In this document: positions 12,475-23,393 of the stretch, in pieces
Position numbering within the stretch: position 1 is the first letter of the stretch
Layout of the letters: each line of letters starts with the position of its first letter
Source: Nipponacmea schrenckii
Taxonomy: Eukaryota; Mollusca; Gastropoda; Lottiidae
Direction of reading: 5' to 3'
Length of the DNA: 64,000 bases
NCBI GenBank assembly: GCA_030562195.1
Contig: JAUJPP010000005.1
Location: 12,148,826 to 12,212,825, forward strand
The notes under the pieces: model-generated
The model's database searches: none
What the model saw: the letters and a program-made list of their open reading frames with translations, nothing else
Told to the model about the DNA's origin: nothing
Translations under genes and position numbers: made by a program

Positions 12475-15400
12475 ATGGAGTATCTCTTATCTATTTTGTG
12501 TCTTGCAGTTTTCACATCTAAATTGGTTTACTCAGAAGGTAAGGTTTGCTTCGTTTATAAAATTATTACATTGGGAGAGCAGACATTGGAAAATTGAAAT
12601 TCATTGGGAGCATTACGTAACGTTACAACCTAGATACTCGTTCAGACAAAACAATAAAACACTACGTAACGTTATAACAGAGTGACTCTTTCAGTAAACA
12701 AAACAATAAAAATACTACGTAACGTCACAACAGAGTGACTCGTTCAGACAAAACAATAAAAACACTACGTAACGTCATAACAGAGTGACTCTTTCAGTAA
12801 ACAAAACAATAAAAACACTACGTAACGTCACAACAGAGTGACTCGTTCAGAAAAAAAACAATAAAAACGAGTATTGTAACGTTACAACAGAGTGACTCGT
12901 TCAGACAAAACAATAAAAAAACTACGTAACGTTATAACAAGATTTAGTACAACAAAACAATAAAAACACTACGTAACGTCACAACAGAGTGACTCGTTCA
13001 GACAAAACAATAAAAACACTATGTAACGTTACAACCTAGATACTCGTCCAGACAAAGCAATAAAAACACTACGTAACGTTATAACAGAATGACTCTTTCA
13101 GTACACAAAACAATAAATATACTACGTAACGTCACAACAGAGTGACTCGTTCAGACAAAACAATAAAAACACTGCGCAACATTATTACAGAGCGACTTGT
13201 TCAGAAGATAAATCTAAGAAAACACTACGTAATGTATAAAGAACTTACAAAAAACAAAGAAAATGAACGTAATTCGACGCTTTTAGACAAAATATCAACA
13301 TACGTTGTTTACCATTAGTACTTTACAGATGGATCTATATGGAATGAAATAGCTCAAAAAGATCTCAAAGACTCACTGAAGCTGATACCAAATTTGAATA
13401 AGGCTAAAAATGTGATATTGTTTTTGGGTGATGGAATGGGAATAAATTCAGTTTCTGCTGCAAGACTGTATAAAGCCCAACTTACTAATCAAGAAGAAGG
13501 AACGTCAACGTTGGCTTTTGAAAAATTTCCATACGTGGCTTTATCCAAGGTAGGCTTCTGGCTTTATGGTAGATCTGTTTAGTCAAGCATGATTTGATCT
13601 AGTTGTATTTCATGATTTTTTACCATGATAGTAGTGCCGGATATCGACCGCGAAGCAGACCTAGCTTACTCGAAACAGGTTTTTCTCGTTTGAGGAAAAA
13701 CTATAAAATCATCACACCTTATTTATGCTTTGCTTGTATGGATATTGATAAAAAAAAAACCGAGACATGCCTTCCTTAAATTGCATTAACGAGAAATGTT
13801 GTTTAATTGAATTTTCATTGATTTATTTATCTATCTATTATTAAGCGTTTAAATTCGTTCCGTTTTATTGTATATTAAATTCCGAATTAAAAAAAATTGT
13901 ACCAGCCGACTATTTAGGTAACTTAAAATCTTAAATGTGGAGAAGTGGACTCTAACGACCAGTACCATCAGGTGTTTCAAAAACAATAAACCAGGACTGC
14001 TCCGAGCTACCTACTACTATATAGGTCAATATTATAATATACAACCATCTGATTTTCAGACGTACAACACTGATAGACAGACGGCCGACTCAGCTGGAAC
14101 GGCTACGGCTTTTTTATGTGGCGTGAAAGCAAATTTAGGGACCGTTGGTGTTAATAGCAATGTTCCACGATATGATTGTTCAATGGAAAAGGGCAACACA
14201 GTTCAATCCATAATACATTGGTCGGAGGCAGAAGGTAAGGGTTAACATGCGGATTTTAACGTCTTCAAGGTTTGTCAAAAAACATCTTCACAATGTCAAG
14301 CTATGACGAACTTCGTCTTATACCTTGACTGCATTAGCCAACTTTCGTGTAACACGTTATTCAGCGATTCGATTGGAAAGTACTTTCTGCCGGGTTTTAA
14401 ATTTTGTACAAAACTTTTTTGGGCTTAGTTCCCTTCTTATAGTTTGTCTGACTCTGTCTTTATCTATTTCAGGCAGGTCTACAGGAATAGTAACAACCGC
14501 CAGAATAACTCACGCCACTCCGGCAGCGGCCTACGCCCACAGTGCTGACAGGGATTGGGAGAATGACGCTAAGGTAAACGGTAGCTGTAAAGACATAGCT
14601 CGTCAACTTATAGAGGACAATTCTCAGATAGAAGTAAGTTTAATGACGATGTCTAAAAAGACTTGGAATGTCAATTGTTTTGACGGGTTTAGTTGTTTTA
14701 AACATTTATTTTATTGTTTTACGTTATTTTCTGACACTTTTATGTATTAACCATTACCGAAAATTGACATGTTACCTGTTACGTCAGTTTGACATGAGTA
14801 ACTATCGTATGGTGGAGCTATTGCCAATTGGCTTATCTGTTTATTATCTGTTACTACTTTGCAGGTACTTTTGGCTGGGGGAAAGAGAGAGTTTATTCCT
14901 AAAGGAGATGGTGGAAAACGCACAGATAACAGAACTTTAACAGAGGTTGGTATTTGGTGGCTTTTGTAGTGATGTTTGCAGTTTAGATAACAGCCTCTTT
15001 GTGAGCAATACTTGTAAACTGCAGCAAAATAAAACCCCAAGCTTTCATAAAAATAAAATCTTAATTCCATTGATTATGAACATATTATCAGAACGTAAAA
15101 CTCCATTTTCATTACCAATGCAGGAATGGAAAGAATCCATAAAAGCTCAGAACAAAATTGGTCACTATGTTACTTCAGATACAGAACTAAAGGCGGTGGA
15201 TCTGAGTAAAACCGATCACCTATTAGGTACGTTTAATTTTTCTGAAACCTTCGATGTGTCAGGTAAACATCTTATGCATGCATTTTTCCTTGTTTAGTCT
15301 ATCTTGCATGCCACTTAAATCTGATGATTGTAAGATTCAATGTCATGTTCCTTCACATTATATTTTACTTTAATTTTAATCCCTTGGGCGGGAGATTGGC

Positions 15401-17321
15401 GCTCAATTACTTCATATATAGATAAATCATAGTAGTAAGTGCATATCTGCAGGTACGATGGTTGATTAAAACGGGATGACGTGATAGGTACGGGTTGTTG
15501 TTATAGATACGAGATGACGCCACAGTAACCAAGCAACAAAGTGTATCGCAGATGTCATATATAGTGCATGTTTAGGAAAGTTATATGACGTCAGAATGCT
15601 CAGTATTTACATCTGAACGCTTTAATAACCACGTTGCTGTGCCGTCATCTTAATTCTTCAGATGTTATCCTTGTAAAATTGAACATTGAAGTAGCAAAGC
15701 AATGCCCTGTTTAAGATCACATATCTTCTTTTCTCTATTCTCCAGGGTTATTCGCCATGTCTCATATGGATTATGCTATTGATAGAAATGATAGTAATAA
15801 CGTAAATGATCAACCATCGCTGGCTGAAATGACAAGCGTCGCTCTGAAAATTCTTCAGAAAAATGACAAAGGGTTCTTCCTTTTAGTAGAAGGTAAGTGG
15901 TTTATAACCGCCATATTTTTACAGGTCGTTGAAGGAAACTTTGGCAAAGTTTTGCGGACATACCCCTTTTTAACAACGGTGAAACCGCCTTTTTATGGCT
16001 TTTAGTATTTAGGCTTCTAGTGTCATGCTGATGACGTTGTATTTGCAGGTGCCCGTATAGACCATGGTCATCATGAAAACTGGGCAAAGAGAGCTCTATA
16101 TGATACTATAGCTTTTGACGACGCGGTTGAAGAAGCCTTGAAAAACACCGACGAGAAAGAAACTTTGATTGTCGTCACGGCTGATCATTCTCATGCCTTT
16201 ACAATGGGAGGCTACCCTGAAAAGGGAAATGATATACTAGGTGAGTATAACACTGGGCTCTGGAAATATATTAAACACCAAAATGGCATGAGACAGAACA
16301 GAAAGCTTAAAGCTGCACACTCAGTGCGTATTGCAGGCTGATTAGAGCATTTAATCTGTTACTACTATTGAGTTAAGCTGATTGAATGAACGTGGACGAC
16401 TTCATGAGAACACAAGTTCTAGAGGAATTTGGTCAGATTTTGGATGACAAGTGTTGTAAACGGCAAGATAAAAAGAAGAAAAGAATATTAAGCGTTTGCA
16501 ATTTCACCAGAATTTTATTTTAATTTTTATCAATAGGTATAGTTAAACCAGTAGATGTCGAAGATGAATCCAGGGATGGTCTTCCCTTTCTAAGTTTGGT
16601 GTATGGTAATGGTCCAGGGGCACAAGCTAATGGAACAAGAAGAAATTTCACTGGTGTTGATACACGTAAGTCAATCATTCACAATTATCCACTTAGCTTT
16701 AAAGCTATGATCTATATGGTATTCAGTTGGCAATATAAGAAGCCTATTACTGAACGAATCATTATGAAGTAAAGGGTCTCGCCCAAGAAGACACAAAGAA
16801 ATCTGACCATTCATTACTGAGACAGATTCAGCTTGAAGAAAATTGTCGAGGATTGCCGAGTACCATCTTACGTACAATTATTACAAATTTTCTGACGTCA
16901 TTTGTGGTGATTTATTGTGAGTCTTACGAAGCTACAGATTGTCGACTGTTGAACTGTAGGAGAACTAAAGGTCGGATTTTCATTCTTAAAAGAGTTATGG
17001 CCTCATAATCTTATTTCAGATAATAACAACTTTAGATACCACGCAGCGGTTCCCTTACCGTATGAAACACACGCTGCCGAAGATGTGGGAATTTTTGCAA
17101 CAGGACCAATGTCTCATCTATTCCACGGTGTTCATGAACAAAACTATATAGCTCATGTTATGGCGTATGCCTCTTGTGTAGGAATGAATAAAGATCATTG
17201 TAAGGCAAAGCCTGGTGACGGCCCAAGTTCGGGCAGTAACAGCGTGTACTCTGTGATACCAATTTCTTCATTTATAACTGTGTTTGTATCTTATTCCATG
17301 CTTCGTTATATATATAACTAA
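12475..17321 (+). CDS. Alkaline phosphatase, GPI-anchored, ten exons
   Basis: Hydrolyses phosphate monoesters at the cell surface. Coding exons: 12475-12538, 13329-13549, 14060-14234, 14473-14633, 14865-14945, 15124-15226, 15746-15892, 16049-16240, 16537-16665, 17020-17321. All introns are GT-AG, phases agree, and the frame gives 524 residues, the usual animal length. Residues 1-20 are a signal peptide. GDGMG (55-59), nucleophile Ser106 in DSAGTA, THATP (166-170), GARIDHGHH (318-326), TADHSH (361-366) and ETH with His442 supply the phosphoserine, zinc and magnesium sites known in this family. The last exon ends in a Ser/Gly-rich stretch plus hydrophobic tail, a GPI-anchor signal. Odd: ETHAAEDV where most members have ETHGGEDV. 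The ATG has G at -3 and +4. Intron 1 carries a 53-bp minisatellite. A further 5' UTR exon is possible. Confidence 0.96.
12612..13235 (+). repeat. 53-bp minisatellite, array 3, in alkaline phosphatase intron 1
   Basis: About 12 units of the window-start family. Here units partly alternate between a form with TTCAGACAAAAC (4 bases shorter) and one with TTTCAGTAAACAAAAC, a higher-order dimer of about 102 bp. The palindrome GTAACGTTAC is often changed to GTAACGTCAC. Confidence 0.92.
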
Positions 17322-17379
17322 TTTTTAGCTCAGTTAGGTTCAGAAAATTGAAAGTAAACCTCCATTTCATTTCATTAAT

Positions 17380-17385
17380 ATTAAA
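17380..17385 (+). promoter_or_regulatory. Likely polyadenylation signal (ATTAAA) of alkaline phosphatase
   Basis: ATTAAA, the commonest variant hexamer, lies 59 bases after the stop codon. No AATAAA is closer. Confidence 0.45.
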
Positions 17386-17459
17386 TAATTTATCTTTCTT
17401 TGATATATAAAGCAAATATAAATTTGATTTTAATAGCATCTAAACATCTCTAGAAATGA

Positions 17460-18430
17460 CCGTTAGTGCAGTAGCCCCCCAACTCCTGCATCATAATAAT
17501 TATTACGTTCTAGACATAGTGTTTACATGTAACTTTCCAATGTACGCGAGCAAATACGGCTTATCTGAGCCCTCATCAGACAAACTGTGAAATCTGATTC
17601 ACTGTATTTGCTAGCGTACAAATCACTGCATTGCTTTTAGAGTCAAGGTATAAGACGAAGGTCATAATAGCTCGTTATTGTAAAGATGAATCCCATTTGA
17701 AAAGGAACTTCCATTATTATGTCGGTATATATTTTGTTTTAGTGTATTTTTGTATATTCGTGCGTTTTTCACATTTTTAATATATATTTGATTCAATGCT
17801 TTTCTTTGTTATATAAATATCTTCTTTTTCGAACGTGCAAAGAGAAAATTAAAAAAACAGCTGGTTGTTGAACGTTAGGCGCGGATTAAAAATCTTAACG
17901 TCATACATCTAATATATTAAAGTGATTTCGTGTAAAAAAAAATGTATTGAATGTGATTTAACAATGAATTAATGTCAAGTGGAAATTTCTTGAATATTGA
18001 TGTCGCTGTGAACGACGTGACAATAAGTTTTAATAGTGGTAATAGATTATGATGTCAAGCTATTCATCAAATTAATATTCAAAAAATACAGGCGTATTGA
18101 GGTAAAACGCGCTGTTGATAACTCAAGAATAAAAAAAAAATGAAAGGGTAAGGAAAATGATTTCCCAATTTCTAAGATATTATCAAATAATTCACTTATA
18201 ACAAAAGACATTTACAACGGTACATTTATTTATTTTTTTTATGTTATTTGCAATTTTCACCTAAAAATTTTATAGACCCAAAGGTTCATTCTTAATCACG
18301 TCTCCGACGGCTTGTCGTCTGCTAGGCCAGAGTGGGTCGTTCATTCGACATCATTTTTGATAAAATCCAAAGTTCTTCGTATCAGCCCTTTAAGTTGACA
18401 AATGAAATATTTCGAATCGAGTGCTTATAA
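17460..18430. other. Intergenic, with a small SINE-head fragment
   Basis: AT-rich with no gene. GGCTTGTCGTCTGCTAGGCC near 18,309 matches the tRNA-like head of the element at 59,900-60,035 and of the 48-bp array at 4,668-5,052, in plus orientation. Confidence 0.4.
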
Positions 18431-18903
18431 ATATTCATGTCAATTCTTATTCGTTATTAAATTTTTTATTAAAATATATTTAAAAGTTAATTTAATTTTT
18501 AATTACTAATAGATAATTCAAGAGTAAAGTCCCTTATAAATATTGTAAAAGTGAATAATAAATTAATGATGTAAAAAGGTTATAATACAAGAATATAAAA
18601 TTATAAAACCTCATATCGAGTTCTTTTTCCCTTTTAATTATTGAACCATCGGTTTCAAAAACTCCGTGTTTCACGCTACGCTGTATGTATGACTATATCT
18701 TAATCGTTTCCATATGAATGTATATATGTCGAATTGAGCACTTTTATAACAATGGATTCATTTTATGAAAAGTCAATAGTTCCCAGACTTGAACAAACAT
18801 CAATTAGACAATTGATAATCAATTGATTTGATTTGAGTTTACATAATGTAAAATTGTCTGTACATTAACGATTATGCCGGAATGAATAAACTTGTTTCAC
18901 GCT

Positions 18904-19745
18904 AAAATTTCCTCCATTTACCGATTGAAACTTCTGCCGTTGATGAGGTAGGAAAGACCAAGATGAAGGTTTCCCGTCGATAGGCAAATCACAAGACCCC
19001 AGAAGATTGCCCCGCTGATCCCACAAATACCCGTCACAAAAGTCCCGGAGGTAACGATGGACCGCTCAACTGCCTGAGGATGTCGGCAGTAACGATAGTA
19101 GACATAAGATGCTCCGGTAACGTGGCTGGAAATTATCGTATACATAATCGCGTTTGGGTAAAATGCTTGGAGCTTACGTTCGTATGGTTTTTGGCAGAGA
19201 AGGTAACCTATAATACCCGTGGTATGGGGAATAGAGTCTAGAAGATCGATGTTATGAAAAGACTTCGATTTAAGAAATATTTGGATGCCAGACAATACGT
19301 AAACACCATTCAAGACGGAAATTTGAAACGTCAAATTTCATACGTATCCCATAATCGATAGTCATATATCCCTATGCGTTCACTTTCAAATGCAACTGTA
19401 GCATAGCAAACTTTTTCGTGAACTCCGACAAAGAATACAAAATTCAACGTTCCCAGGGATTTCGCCAAAGTTTTCGGAATCACCCTTTTAAACTGGATGT
19501 TTAGAACAATATGTTAAATATTGTTCTGAATTTAGATACCATGGTCGTCCAGCCAATAAATAATATTTGCACATTAGATTACGGTTATTCCGTAAGTTTG
19601 TAAATTCGGTGATTTTGTAAGGTTTTAAATTTACTGGTTCAACATAAACGAATCATTTTGTATGGTGAAAATTATAATTCCTTTGCACCTAAATTATTAA
19701 ATTCAAAAATAACAAAACAGCACTTAGTCTGAAATTTCCATTAAA
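18904..19745 (-). pseudogene. Glycosyltransferase family 31 copy 1, broken
   Basis: Matches the intact copy at 21,609-22,646 across its length but with dozens of small deletions. The longest open piece (19,334-18,918) keeps TGASYV, FVTGICG and SYLINGRSF while other parts are in the wrong frame. Deletions hit coding and flanking DNA alike, so either it is a decayed duplicate or the sequence here is unpolished. No functional protein can be predicted from it as written. Confidence 0.85.
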
Positions 19746-20237
19746 ATACTTATCTAAGGTAGCCTATATTAGTCGATAGCAGTTAATTAGTTGCAAAGCT
19801 TAATATTCAGTCAATTGCGATAATTGCGTCTGAACAGCTTTAATATTCAGTCAATTCTTATTCGTTATAAAATTTTATAAAATTATTAAAATTTATTTAA
19901 TTTATTAAAAGTTAATTTATTTATAATATTTTTGTAAGTATAATAAATTAATGATGTAAAAGTAATAATCAAGATTAAAATTAAAAACTCATATCGAGTT
20001 TCCCTTTAATTATTGAACCATCGGTTCAAAAACTCCGTGTTTCACGCTAGCTGTATGTATGACTATATCTTAATCTTTCCTATGAATGATATTGTCGAAT
20101 TGAGCACTTTATAACAATGGATTCATTTTATGAAAAGTCAATAGTTCCCAGACTTGAACAAACATCAATTAGACAATTGATAATCAATTGATTTGATTTG
20201 AGTTTACATAATGTAAAATTGTCTGTACTTTAACCAA

Positions 20238-21122
20238 TTATGCCGAGAATCGAATAACTTGTTTCACGCTCCAAATTTCCTCCATTTCACCGATTGAAAA
20301 TGCATGGCCGTTGATGAGAGATAGGAAAGACCACGACGACACGGTTTCCCGTCGATAGGCAAATCCACAATACCCCAGAAGAGTTGCCCCAGCTAGCGTC
20401 CCACAAATACCCGTCACAAACACGTCCTCGGAGGTAACGATGGGACCGCTCCACTGCTTTAGGATGGTCGGAGTAGATCGAAGATATGACATAAGATGCT
20501 CCGGTAACGTAGGCTGGAAATTTATCGTATACATAATCGCGTTTGGGTAAAAATGACTTGGAGCTTACGTCTCGTCTGGTTTGTTGTCATGAGAAGGTAA
20601 CCTAAATAACCCGTGGGATATGGACGGAATACAGGAGATCTAGAAGATGTGGGATGTCTATGAAAACATCTTCGTCTATTTTAAGAATATATTTGGATGC
20701 CGGAAATACGAAACACCACTTCAAGACGGACACACTTTTAAACGTCAAATTTCTATACGTATCCTCATAATCGATAGTCACTATATCCCTATGGCGTTCA
20801 CTTTCGAGATGCAACTCGCTAGCAGACGCAAACTTTTCTCGTGGAACTCCGACAAAGAATACAAAATTCACACGTCCACCAGGGAGTTTGACGCCCAATT
20901 TTCGGATGACGTCACGCCTTTTATAACTGGAGTTCTAGAAACAATACACACTGTTAAATATTGTTCTGAATTTGAGATACTGCATGGTCGTCCAGCCTCA
21001 ATAAACTGAATATTTGACACATTATAGATTACGGTTGATTCCGTTATAGTTTGGTAATTCTCGGTTATTTTTAAGGTTAAATTTACTTTCACACGAATAA
21101 GAGAATTTTTATGTGAAATCAT
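20238..21122 (-). pseudogene. Glycosyltransferase family 31 copy 2, frameshifted
   Basis: Very close to the intact copy, but split into three frames: 21,122-20,868 (N-terminal stem), 20,898-20,602 (GRVNFVFFVG, YEDTYRNLTFKS, KIDEDVFID) and 20,534-20,238 (EDVFVTGICG to the C-terminus). The breaks are mostly single-base losses. The N-terminal membrane segment is not recoverable because the sequence upstream of 21,050 is heavily gapped. Few true substitutions separate it from copy 3. Confidence 0.88.
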
Positions 21123-21608
21123 AACCTTTCATGTAAATTATTTTAAAAACAAGAAAACTAAGTCAAATGTATTAAATATTGTCTAGAGGTAGCTATCATT
21201 AGTCATAATATTTAGTCTGAAACGTTAATTAACTCGTAATTCAATAATTTTTGAAAGGTTAATTTATTTTTATTACTAATAGATAATACTAGAGTAAAGT
21301 CCCTTATAAATATTGTAAACGTGAATAATAAATTAATGATGTAAAAAGGTAATAATACAAGAATATAAAATTATAAAACTTCATATCGAGTTCTTTTTCC
21401 CTTTTAATTATTGAACCATCGGTTTCAAAAACTCCGTGTTTCACGCTACGCTGTATGTATGACTATATCTTAATCGTTTCCATATGAATGTATATTTGTC
21501 GAATTGAGCACTATTATAACAATGGGAACATTTTATGAAAAGTCAATAGTTCCCAGACTTGAACAAACATCAATTAGACAATAGATAATTAATTGATTTG
21601 ATTTGAGT

Positions 21609-22646
21609 TTACATAATGTAAAATTGTCTGTACTTTAACCAATTATGCCGAGAATGGAATAGAGCTTGTTTCACGCTCCAAATTTCCTCCATTTCACCGA
21701 TTGAAAATTCATGGCCGTTGATGAGAGATAGGAAAGACCACGACGACACGGTTTCCTGTCGATAGGCAAATCCACAATACCCCAGAAGAGTTGCCCCAGC
21801 TAGCGTCCCACAAATACCCGTCACAAACACGTCCTCAGGAGGTAACGATGGTGACCGCTCAACTGCTCTGAGGATGGTCGGCAGTAGATCGATAGATATG
21901 ACATAAGATGCTCCGGTAACGTAGGCTGGAAATTTATCGTATACATAATCGCGTTTGGGTAAAAATGACTTGGAGCTTACGTCTCGGTCTGGTTTGTTGT
22001 TCATGAGAAGGTAACCTAAAATAACCCGTGGGATATGGACGGAATACAGGAGATCTAGAAGATGTGGGATGTCTATGAAAACATCTTCGTCTATTTTAAG
22101 AATATATTTGGATGCCGGACAATACCGAAAACACCACTTCAAGACGGACACACTTTTAAACGTCAAATTTCTATACGTATCCTCATAATCGATAGTCACT
22201 ATATCCCTATGGCGTTCACTTTCGAGATGCAACTCGCTAGCAGACGCAAACTTTTCTCGTGGAACTCCGACAAAGAATACAAAATTCACACGTCCACGTA
22301 GGGAGTTTGACGCCCAAGTTTTCCGGATGACGTCACGCCTTTTATAACTGGACGTTCTAGAAACAATACACACTGTTAAATATTGTTCTGAATTTGAGAT
22401 ACTGCATGGTCGTCCAGCCTCAATAAACTGAATATTTGACACATTATAGATTACGGTTGATTCCGTTATAGTTTGGTAATTCTCGGTGTATCGTTTGTAA
22501 GGTTTTAAATTTACTGGTTCACACGAATAAGACGACATCATTTCGTATGGTAGAAAATACATCAATTCATTTGCTACTCTGTAAATTATTAAATTCAAAA
22601 TAACAAAAGCAGACAAATTAAGTATGCCTAAGATATTTGCTGCCAT
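21609..22646 (-). CDS. Family 31 glycosyltransferase (beta-1,3-galactosyltransferase-like)
   Basis: Single-exon frame of 345 residues with an ATG start. Layout is that of a Golgi type II enzyme: a short cytosolic end, one membrane helix at about 6-24, then a lumenal catalytic domain. Family 31 motifs are present: TWA (110-112), NFVFFVG (121-127), YEDTYRNLTFKS (154-165), the metal-binding acidic triplet DED at 186-188 inside KIDEDVFID, TGASYV (244-249) and EDVFVTGIC (271-279). Two N-glycosylation sites, Asn68 and Asn160. Such enzymes add galactose or N-acetylglucosamine in beta-1,3 linkage; which donor is used cannot be read from the sequence. Intronless genes are common in this family. It is the third and only intact member of a tandem cluster. 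Confidence 0.92.
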   Translation of the reverse strand: MAANILGILNLSAFVILNLIIYRVANELMYFLPYEMMSSYSCEPVNLKPYKRYTENYQTITESTVIYNVSNIQFIEAGRPCSISNSEQYLTVCIVSRTSSYKRRDVIRKTWASNSLRGRVNFVFFVGVPREKFASASELHLESERHRDIVTIDYEDTYRNLTFKSVSVLKWCFRYCPASKYILKIDEDVFIDIPHLLDLLYSVHIPRVILGYLLMNNKPDRDVSSKSFLPKRDYVYDKFPAYVTGASYVISIDLLPTILRAVERSPSLPPEDVFVTGICGTLAGATLLGYCGFAYRQETVSSWSFLSLINGHEFSIGEMEEIWSVKQALFHSRHNWLKYRQFYIM

Positions 22647-22690
22647 TAGAAATAGCTTAGTCTAGAGGTAGCCTAGTCACTTCAGTCGAT

Positions 22691-23390
22691 AGCGAGTTAT
22701 ATTGACGTCTGCAAACACTGTAATATAACTCGGTCAATTGCTAGATAGATTGTCGTCTGCTATTAGCCATTCGTATTCGCCATAAGACAAAGAAAGATAC
22801 TGAAGCGAATCACATTTCTGCTGTAGTTTTTGTTGATAAGATAATAGATAACTGTAGTACCGGGTAACATAACAAGTCTTATCACATGTGTATACCATTC
22901 ACTAGACTAACTTATCGAAGGTCAAGGTCAATAAACAAACATGGCGTCCTATTGATTTTACTATACAGGACTCAGACCACGAAAACATTTTATGCTAACA
23001 AATGCAGTCCATGTTATACTTTGAAATCCTCTTGCCCCCACCCCACACCTTTTGGGGGTTTTGCATTCCTTTTCATAACTACTGTATGGTCCAGGTTGGG
23101 AATTCGTTACAAAACGCTTAAAGAATGTTAAGAATTTTTTATTAATAGCATGTAGTTTTCTGACTATAAATTGTTATCATTGTTTGTACTAAAAGCAGTC
23201 GTGAGAAATATGTTGTTTAAAGATGGTTAATGGACGAACCTGGGAATCATACCTTGAACCGAGTGTGCTTCGAATCAAAATATTTGAACACTATTAGTGC
23301 CATTCAGACTAATTTTGCGAACAATATTTGTGGTATAGATTTTGCCTATTGAACGAGAATGACATGGTATTGTGTGCAGCCATTTTGAGG
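22691..23390. other. Short intergenic region before the receptor gene
   Basis: No gene recognised. AATAAA on the minus strand at 23,143-23,138 lies about 250 bases after the receptor stop codon and may be its polyadenylation signal. TTGTCGTCTGCTA near 22,750 is another small SINE-head fragment. Confidence 0.4.
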
Positions 23391-23393
23391 GGA

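Larger units (their letters stand above)
18430..22690 (-). repeat. Three tandem copies of a 1.4-kb glycosyltransferase segment
   Basis: Units at about 18,430-19,850, 19,850-21,240 and 21,240-22,690 align through coding and non-coding parts. Shared landmarks are AATTAATGATGTAAAA, CTCATATCGAG, ATTGAACCATCGG, TCCCAGACTTGAACAAACAT and the whole coding region. The non-coding part of unit 1 (to about 18,880) matches unit 3 almost base for base, whereas 18,880-20,230 is full of one-base gaps relative to unit 3. Confidence 0.9.

Noticed and set aside
20647..21009. 120-codon plus frame (and its twin at 22,062-22,301)
   Set aside because: Antisense shadow of the glycosyltransferase copies.
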